Source of the DNA: an uncultured Bacillota bacterium | Lineage (GTDB): Bacteria > Bacillota_I > Bacilli_A > RF39 > UBA660 | NCBI GenBank assembly: GCA_905205665.1 | Contig: CAJLEF010000015.1 | Span: forward strand, 1-22,656 | Direction of reading: 5' to 3' | DNA: 22,656 nt | Shown here: positions 14,966 through 20,534 of the stretch, one piece after another | Position numbering within the stretch: position 1 is the first letter of the stretch | Layout of the letters: every line of letters begins with the position of its first letter | Notes under the pieces: generated by a model | What the model was told of the DNA's origin: nothing | The model's input: the letters and a program-made list of their open reading frames with translations, nothing else | Databases searched by the model: none | Position numbers and translations under genes: made by a program

Positions 14966-15856
14966 ATGAAAAAAATAAATTTAAGTGAAAAAATTTTACA
15001 AAGAGAAATGGTAGAAAGAATATTTTTTCTTATGTTGGGAACTTTTTTATTAGGTGTTAACTATAACTTGTTTTTAGCTCCTAATAATTTAGTTGTTGGC
15101 GGTTTATCCGGTTTAGCTCTTATTTTTGAACAACTTTGGCATTGGAACATTCAAATTTTTATTTATGTCGGAACTTTTTTAATGATATTATTAAGCTTTA
15201 TTTTTTTAGGTAAAGAAAAAACAAAAGGTACTATTATCGGGGGCATTTTATATCCTCTTATGATTAGTTTAACTCTTCCTCTTACGGAAATATTAAAAAA
15301 CGATATCATTATAGATAATGAATTATTAATTATACTTGTTGCTGGACTTATTCAAGGTTTTGCCATCGGGATAATATTTAAATACGGTTTTACAACAGGT
15401 GGTTTGGATACAATGACTTATTTACTAAATAAATATGGTCATATATCCGAAGGAAATAGTAATATTTTTATTCAAACTATTGTGATATTATTAGGTGGCT
15501 TTACATTTGGAATTAATAAAATGATTTATGCTTTAATCATTCTTATTATTTATTCATCTTTAGTTGATAAAATATTGATTGGTATATCTAACTCTAAACT
15601 CTTCTTTATTTATACAAATAAAGTAGATAAAGTAAAAGATTATATTTTAGAAGAGTTACATACGGGAGTTACCCTTTTACATGGGCAGGGAGGGTTTAGC
15701 AAAAAAAAGAATCGTGTCTTAATGTGTGTCGTTCCTAATCGAGATTATTATTTATTTAAAGAAATTGTTTTAGAAATTGATCCTGATGCTTTTTTTGTTA
15801 TTAATGATTGTTATGAGGTTCAAGGTGGTCAAAGAAGAAATTTACCCCATAAGTAA
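14966..15856 (+). CDS. YitT-family membrane protein (DUF161 + DUF2179)
   Basis: The 296-residue protein matches the YitT family: N-terminal hydrophobic region with five to six membrane helices (~20-205), including the typical N.FL.PNNLVVGGLSGLA (after the first helix) and GFTTGGLDTMTYLL. A cytoplasmic C-terminal DUF2179 domain follows (~215-290: FFIYTNKVDKVKDYILEELHTGVTLLHGQGGF, then VVPNRDYYLFKEIVLEIDPDAFFVIND). The transported substrate of the family is not established. The start has AAGGTGGGAG just upstream. The following ftsE promoter overlaps its last codons. Confidence 0.92.
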   Translation: MKKINLSEKILQREMVERIFFLMLGTFLLGVNYNLFLAPNNLVVGGLSGLALIFEQLWHWNIQIFIYVGTFLMILLSFIFLGKEKTKGTIIGGILYPLMISLTLPLTEILKNDIIIDNELLIILVAGLIQGFAIGIIFKYGFTTGGLDTMTYLLNKYGHISEGNSNIFIQTIVILLGGFTFGINKMIYALIILIIYSSLVDKILIGISNSKLFFIYTNKVDKVKDYILEELHTGVTLLHGQGGFSKKKNRVLMCVVPNRDYYLFKEIVLEIDPDAFFVINDCYEVQGGQRRNLPHK

Positions 15857-15869
15857 AATGTGCTATAAT
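15841..15869 (+). promoter_or_regulatory. Promoter of the ftsEX-hydrolase operon
   Basis: TTTACC (15841-15846), 17-base spacer, then TG-C-TATAAT (15861-15869), an extended -10. The -35 lies within the last codons of the YitT gene. GAGGTG (15883-15888) precedes the ftsE ATG. Confidence 0.65.
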
Positions 15870-15892
15870 AAATGAGAAAATAGAGGTGTAAA

Positions 15893-16603
15893 ATGAAGTT
15901 AATTAAAGTAGAACATGCCTATAAGATATATAAAAATGGTACGACTGCAGTTGCTGATTTAAGCGTGTCAATAGATAAAGGAGAATTTGTATTTGTTATT
16001 GGAACAACCGGTTCGGGTAAAAGTACCTTTATTAAACTTTTATATCGTGAAGAAAAACCAACAAAAGGAAGTGTTATTGTTGGTGGTATTGATGTGGCAA
16101 AATTAAGAAATTCTAAAGTTTATAAATTAAGAAGAAAATTAGGTGTTGTTTTCCAAGATTTTAAATTATTGCCTAAATTGACTGTTTATGAAAATGTGGC
16201 TTTTGCTCTTGAAATGTTAGGAATACCTGGAAGTGAAATAAGACCAAAAGTGTTAAAAGCTATTGATGCCGTTGGTTTAAAAGATAAAGCCAGAAACTTA
16301 CCAAACGAATTATCTGGTGGAGAACAGCAACGTGTCGCGATTGCAAGGGCCATTGTTAATGATCCTAAATTACTTATTTGTGATGAACCAACCGGAAACT
16401 TGGACCCAGAAACAAGTAAAGAAATTATGAAAATTTTGGAAAATATTAATCAAACTCTTGGAACGACTATTATTATGGCTACCCATGATAAAGAACTTGT
16501 TAATCGTATGAAAAAACGAGTTTTAGTTATTGAAAATGGTGTGTTAGCCAGTGATACAAAGAAAGGAAGTTATAAAGTACATGAAAGCATTAAGAATTCT
16601 TAG
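15893..16603 (+). CDS. ftsE: Cell-division ATP-binding protein FtsE
   Basis: ABC ATPase of the FtsEX complex, which transmits ATP-driven movement across the membrane to peptidoglycan hydrolases at the septum or sidewall. The 236 residues carry Walker A GTTGSGKST (37-45), the Q-loop in VVFQDFKLL, ABC signature LSGGEQQR (140-147), Walker B LLICDEP (160-166), D-loop and ATHD switch His. The sequence DFKLLP after the Q-loop is typical of FtsE. Its 3' end overlaps ftsX by 23 bases, and a secreted M23 hydrolase follows, so the whole activation pathway is encoded in one operon. Confidence 0.96.
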   Translation: MKLIKVEHAYKIYKNGTTAVADLSVSIDKGEFVFVIGTTGSGKSTFIKLLYREEKPTKGSVIVGGIDVAKLRNSKVYKLRRKLGVVFQDFKLLPKLTVYENVAFALEMLGIPGSEIRPKVLKAIDAVGLKDKARNLPNELSGGEQQRVAIARAIVNDPKLLICDEPTGNLDPETSKEIMKILENINQTLGTTIIMATHDKELVNRMKKRVLVIENGVLASDTKKGSYKVHESIKNS

Positions 16604-17474
16604 TAGAAGTATCAGAGATTCATTTAAAAGTGTTTTTCGTAATCTTCCTTTATCTATGGCGAGTATCCTTTGTACGACAATCACTTTAATTTTAGTCGCT
16701 ATTGCTATTTTCCTTTCTTATAATGTAAGAGAGGTAACGACAACATTAGAACATGAACTTACCATTGTTGTTTATTTAAAAAAAGAAGTAACGGAAGAAG
16801 AAAAAATAGAGATTCAAAATGATTTGAAAACAATGGATAATGTGGATAACTACAAATTAAAGACCAAAGAAGAATGGAAAGCAGAAATGAAAAAAGAAAG
16901 TGATACTTTAAATACCACTTTAGATTATTTGGAAGAAAATCCTCTTTTGGACTCCGTTATTGTAACGGTTAAAGATGTCAAAGATTTAAAAGCAACGGCT
17001 GAACGTCTTCGTAACTATGATTATGTAAGTAGTGCTGAATACGGAGAAGGCATGGTCGAAAACATTATTGGTATCTTTGATGCAATTAGTTATGGCACTA
17101 TTATTATGGTTGTTGCTCTTGTTTGTGTTACGGCATTTTTAATAGCCAATACCATTAAACTTACTATTTTTTCTCGTAAAACAGAAATTGAAATTATGCG
17201 CCTTGTGGGTGCTTCTAATACCGCTATTAAATTACCTTTTGTTTTTGAAGGCTTTATCTTGGGTGTGTTAGGTAGTCTTATTCCGATTGCTTTAAGTATT
17301 TATGGTTATACAATTTTATATAATCAGACAGGTGGTTATGTTTTTACAAAAATTATTACGCTTGTTAAGCCATTCCCATTTGTTTTATATGTTTCCTTGA
17401 TTTTACTAGGAATTGGTTCTGTTGTTGGTATGCTTGGTTCTTGGTGGGCAGTAAGAAAGCATTTAAAAATATAA
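16581..17474 (+). CDS. ftsX: Cell-division membrane protein FtsX
   Basis: The 297-residue product has the size and layout of Gram-positive FtsX. It has a cytoplasmic start (RSIRDSFKSVFRN), TM1 (~23-47), an extracellular loop of ~115 residues (~48-160; starts HELTIVVYLKKEV) that contacts the hydrolase, and three C-terminal TM helices (~170-195, ~215-240, ~265-290) with the permease-like segment SRKTEIEIMRLVGAS. The start at 16581 (MKALRILSR) has AAAGGAAG upstream; an in-frame ATG at 16551 would add 10 residues from within ftsE. It overlaps ftsE by 23 bases and shares one base with the next start (TAATG). Confidence 0.95.
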   Translation: MKALRILSRSIRDSFKSVFRNLPLSMASILCTTITLILVAIAIFLSYNVREVTTTLEHELTIVVYLKKEVTEEEKIEIQNDLKTMDNVDNYKLKTKEEWKAEMKKESDTLNTTLDYLEENPLLDSVIVTVKDVKDLKATAERLRNYDYVSSAEYGEGMVENIIGIFDAISYGTIIMVVALVCVTAFLIANTIKLTIFSRKTEIEIMRLVGASNTAIKLPFVFEGFILGVLGSLIPIALSIYGYTILYNQTGGYVFTKIITLVKPFPFVLYVSLILLGIGSVVGMLGSWWAVRKHLKI

Positions 17475-18715
17475 TGAGAAGAAAAATTATTTTTCTTCTT
17501 TTTGTCCTTTTTTTCACCTTTAGTATGAATGTTTATGCGACTTCTGATATGCCCACTTTAGGAGAACTTAAACAATCTTTACAAGACAAACTAAATGAAA
17601 AAAAAGAAACAGAAAGTAAAACAGCTGAGGCCAAAGCCGAAATTGCTAAAAAGGAAGCTGCGGTTAAACAAGTAGAACAAGAAATTCATGAATCAGAAAG
17701 TGAAGTCGAAAAATTAACGGCAGAAATTGCTGATTCTAATAAAGAAATAGAACGTCTTACGGTTGAAGTAAATAAAACTCTTGCCTATTTACAACAAATG
17801 AAAAGTTCCAATGCTTATTTAGAATATGTGACGGGGGCTAAAACCGTAACTGATATGCTTATGCGTGTTGCTGCGGTGGAACAAACTTCAAAGGCTATTG
17901 AAGATGTTATGCAAAATATGCGTGATGAGATTAAGAAAAATGAAGCCTTAAAAGAAGAAGAAAAGAAAAAACAGCAAGAATTAAATAATAAAGCGATTGA
18001 ATATAAAAAAGTCATTGAAGCCCGTTATGGTGATATAAAAAGTTATGATAAATATGCTTTAGATATTGATAACCAAATTAAGAGTTTGCAAACGAAAGTA
18101 GCAGATGCTGAAAAAAAATGTGCTTTATATGCTCCTTCTAAAGGTGATAAAGCCGTTATCAGTGTGGATTGTGTAAAACCACCAGATCCTCCAAAACCAA
18201 ATGGTGGTATTACCTATGTAGAAAATGGTGAATGGTTAAAGCCTCTTACATACGGCATGATAACAAGTGAAGTTGGTTATCGCTGGGGAAGTTATCATAA
18301 TGCATTAGATATCGGTGGCAATGCCGAAGGGACTCCAGTTTATGCTGCTGCAGCCGGTGTTGTTTCTGGCAAAATATCACGTTATTATTGTGGTGGTAAT
18401 ATGTTATATATAGATGTCTTAGTAAATGGTAAAGCCTATACCACTTATTATTATCACTTATTAAGTTTTAATGTAAATATTGGTGATTCTGTAACACAAA
18501 ATACTATTATTGGATATGTTGGTGGTGGCAGACAAACCTCTGCCAGTTATGGTGGATATGATACTTGTACAACAGGAGCCCATCTTCACTTTGGAGTAGC
18601 CAATGGTTTTTATAACGGTTACTCTGTGAGTAGAAGTAATGTCATTATTCCTCCAGGTTTCCCAAATAGTTATGGTTGGCGTTTCTATTCACGTTACGAT
18701 ATGTATAAAGGTTAA
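17474..18715 (+). CDS. Secreted coiled-coil M23 (LytM) peptidoglycan hydrolase activated by FtsEX
   Basis: EnvC/PcsB/CwlO-like effector of FtsEX, but with an M23 metalloendopeptidase domain. The 413 residues comprise a signal peptide (1-~22, RRKIIFLLFVLFFTFSMNVYA), a long Glu/Lys-rich coiled coil (~35-215) expected to dock on FtsX, a Pro-rich linker (KPPDPPKPNGG), and a C-terminal LytM domain (~255-400). Zinc ligands are present: H275 and D279 in HNALD, and H372 in HLHFG, with H370 and the His of YYYHLLS as further active-site residues, so it should be active. The start at 17474 overlaps the ftsX stop; an ATG at 17441 lies inside ftsX and would push the signal peptide inward. A terminator closes the operon. 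Confidence 0.92.
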   Translation: MRRKIIFLLFVLFFTFSMNVYATSDMPTLGELKQSLQDKLNEKKETESKTAEAKAEIAKKEAAVKQVEQEIHESESEVEKLTAEIADSNKEIERLTVEVNKTLAYLQQMKSSNAYLEYVTGAKTVTDMLMRVAAVEQTSKAIEDVMQNMRDEIKKNEALKEEEKKKQQELNNKAIEYKKVIEARYGDIKSYDKYALDIDNQIKSLQTKVADAEKKCALYAPSKGDKAVISVDCVKPPDPPKPNGGITYVENGEWLKPLTYGMITSEVGYRWGSYHNALDIGGNAEGTPVYAAAAGVVSGKISRYYCGGNMLYIDVLVNGKAYTTYYYHLLSFNVNIGDSVTQNTIIGYVGGGRQTSASYGGYDTCTTGAHLHFGVANGFYNGYSVSRSNVIIPPGFPNSYGWRFYSRYDMYKG

Positions 18716-18735
18716 AAGAGCACGAGCTCTTTTTT
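18714..18735 (+). terminator. Terminator of the ftsEX operon
   Basis: AAAAGAGC (18714-18721), loop ACGA, GCTCTTTT (18726-18733), then T's. Confidence 0.85.
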
Positions 18736-18736
18736 A

Positions 18737-18745
18737 TGATATAAT
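18737..18745 (+). promoter_or_regulatory. Extended -10 promoter of the S41 peptidase gene
   Basis: TG-A-TATAAT, 21 bases before the ATG at 18767. It favours 18767 over the ATG at 18755, which would leave almost no leader and lie ahead of the GGAGG (18757-18761). Confidence 0.65.
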
Positions 18746-18766
18746 CTAAATATTATGGAGGAAAAA

Positions 18767-19939
18767 ATGATAGATTTAAAATATAAAAAAATATATGAAG
18801 AATTTTTAGAAAATTATAAAAAAATACATGTCAATCCTTGGCATGAAATAGACGAAAAAGAATTAGAAAAAATAACTAATGATTTACTTCAAAGATACGA
18901 TGTGACAGGTGGTTATTCTTTTTGTTATTTTATAAATTATATTATTAAGAGGTTAAGTGGAACCAGCGATGCTCATACTATCTATAAACCTAACGCTCCA
19001 ATTCCCATGAATTTCAAAATATTTGGTGAAGATGTTTTAGTTAATTATCCAAGTGATTTAAGAGGTTCAAAATTAGTTTCTATAAATAATGTGGATATAA
19101 AGCAAATTTTAAAAGAATTAGATGAAATACTGACCTATGGCACTTTGGGTAAAAAAAGAGTTGAAATGGAAAGAGCTTTATATAATCGCTGCCTTATCTG
19201 GGGATTACCAAGTTTAAAAGGAAGTAAAGAACTTACGTTTCAAATTCTTACACGCGATAATAAATTAGTTACGAAAACATATGAAGCAAAAAAAGATTAT
19301 CAAAATGAGATGTTTGATTATAAAAAATATTTATATGGAGATAATGCTACTTTTGAAATAAAAAATAATTGCTTAATTTATCATCATAGTTCTTGTCAGC
19401 CAAGTTACAAAGATAAAATAAATGAAGCAGTAGCCTCTTTATATCAACTTGATATTTCGAATATTGACACTATCATTGTTGATTTAAGAGGAAATACAGG
19501 TGGTAATTCAGCTTTTAATGATGCTTTGATGGCATTTTTGAAACAATCACATAAAAATTTAATTTGTTTGACTGATTACCGTGTTTTTTCGGCAGGAAGA
19601 TTTGCTCTACGTGATTTAATAAACCTTGGGGCCATAACAATAGGAGAAGAAATCTCCACACCTATAAATTGCTATGGGAATAGTAGTAAAGTTGATATCG
19701 ATGGCCATAATTTTTCTGTTTCATCTCGTTATTTTCATCCATTTCTTGGCGTTAGTATCCGTTCTAAAGAGGAATATAAAAAACTTGCTACGCCAGATGT
19801 TTTAAAACCTGTTTATTTTAAACCAGATATAGAAATTAATGAAAAAGAAGAGGATTATTTAATGGGTGAAGACACCATTTTAAATTATGCTTTTATGTAT
19901 ATTGAACAAAAAAGAAAAGAAGATATGAGGAAAAAATAA
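18767..19939 (+). CDS. S41-family (Tsp/tricorn-like) serine peptidase, no signal peptide
   Basis: This 390-residue protein has the core pattern of S41 peptidases. SDAHT (H70) corresponds to the D(G/A)HT His of tricorn/IRBP-type members. IIVDLRGNTGGNS is the signature strand-loop. FSAGRFA carries the nucleophile Ser (S275). LGAITIGEEI...YG occupies the place of the GEPTGG.P..YG segment, without the Lys used by CtpA-type members. A PDZ-like segment may lie at ~85-150 (VLVNYPSDLRGSKLVSINNVDI). No signal peptide or membrane helix is seen, so it appears cytoplasmic, unlike the exported CtpB encoded next to ftsEX in B. subtilis. GGAGG decides the start. The next ATG follows its TAA directly. Confidence 0.82.
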   Translation: MIDLKYKKIYEEFLENYKKIHVNPWHEIDEKELEKITNDLLQRYDVTGGYSFCYFINYIIKRLSGTSDAHTIYKPNAPIPMNFKIFGEDVLVNYPSDLRGSKLVSINNVDIKQILKELDEILTYGTLGKKRVEMERALYNRCLIWGLPSLKGSKELTFQILTRDNKLVTKTYEAKKDYQNEMFDYKKYLYGDNATFEIKNNCLIYHHSSCQPSYKDKINEAVASLYQLDISNIDTIIVDLRGNTGGNSAFNDALMAFLKQSHKNLICLTDYRVFSAGRFALRDLINLGAITIGEEISTPINCYGNSSKVDIDGHNFSVSSRYFHPFLGVSIRSKEEYKKLATPDVLKPVYFKPDIEINEKEEDYLMGEDTILNYAFMYIEQKRKEDMRKK

Positions 19940-20269
19940 ATGAAGATATATTATGATAAACGCGTTGAACTTATCTTTGGCTTATTTTATAGTGCATACA
20001 AAGAAGGATACGTCCCAGAAAATTATGGAAAATATTTCTTTATTGAAAGTGATTTTGATTATTATCGTGATTTTTTTATATTATATCAGAATAATGCATC
20101 AAAAGAGTTAAAAGAATATATAAAGCAAATGGGATTAGATACTTATGAAAGAACTTTACACATCGCATTATCTTTAAATGAAAATTACAAAGTTATTGAA
20201 GATTTTTATATTAAAAAAATTAGAGAAAATAATAAAAATTTTGATGCTAAAAACACAATAAAAATCTGA
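19940..20269 (+). CDS. Small protein of unknown function, possibly truncated at the mobile-element junction
   Basis: The 109 residues begin MKIYYDKRVELIFGLFYSAYKEG, which resembles the opening of DUF4932-type proteins (low certainty). Aromatic-rich helical segments follow. The frame starts immediately after the S41 stop (TAAATG) with GAGG at 19927-19930, so it is the second gene of that operon. It stops where base composition changes to that of the integrative element. Its last residues (NNKNFDAKNTIKI) are low-complexity A+T-rich codons, so the natural C-terminus may have been cut off by insertion. A complete small protein with a coincidental stop is the alternative. Confidence 0.6.
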   Translation: MKIYYDKRVELIFGLFYSAYKEGYVPENYGKYFFIESDFDYYRDFFILYQNNASKELKEYIKQMGLDTYERTLHIALSLNENYKVIEDFYIKKIRENNKNFDAKNTIKI

Positions 20270-20322
20270 TTATCCGCTAAAACACAGTATCTATCAGCAT
20301 TTTCAAGGAAACAAACACATCA

Positions 20323-20342
20323 ATTTACTACTTATTTACTAC
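20323..20342 (-). repeat. Two DR2-like arm-type integrase binding repeats
   Basis: ATTTACTAC occurs twice with an 11-base period (20323-20331 and 20334-20342). On the - strand this reads GTAGTAAAT-AA-GTAGTAAAT-TG, closely matching the DR2 arm sequence AGTAGTAAATT bound by the N-terminal domain of Tn916 integrase (recalled from the published complex). The position within ~100 bases of the composition break fits an element end. Confidence 0.65.
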
Positions 20343-20444
20343 CATTGAATGAGCCTTGATACGCAAGTTTTCCTAGATATGCAAAGATATGGTACAGCAC
20401 ATCAGTATTGAAACAAGAAAAAAATTGAATATTTTATAGACTAT

Positions 20445-20470
20445 GGAACGCCTAAAATGACGTTCCTTTT
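20445..20470 (+). terminator. Stem-loop with short T tract, element leader
   Basis: GGAACG (20445-20450), 10-base loop, CGTTCC (20461-20466), TTTT. First of two tandem stem-loops ahead of the adhesin gene; it may block host read-through or act in attenuation. Confidence 0.5.
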
Positions 20471-20478
20471 CTATTTCC

Positions 20479-20507
20479 AGCCGTTCTTATTGGACGGCTA
20501 TTTTATT
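20479..20507 (+). terminator. Second terminator-like stem-loop, element leader
   Basis: AGCCGTTC (20479-20486), loop TTATT, GGACGGCT (20492-20499, one G-U), then ATTTTATT. It lies 27 bases before the adhesin ATG, so the adhesin would need a promoter after it or read-through. Confidence 0.55.
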
Positions 20508-20534
20508 ACCCAAAATGAAAGGAGCATTAGATTT

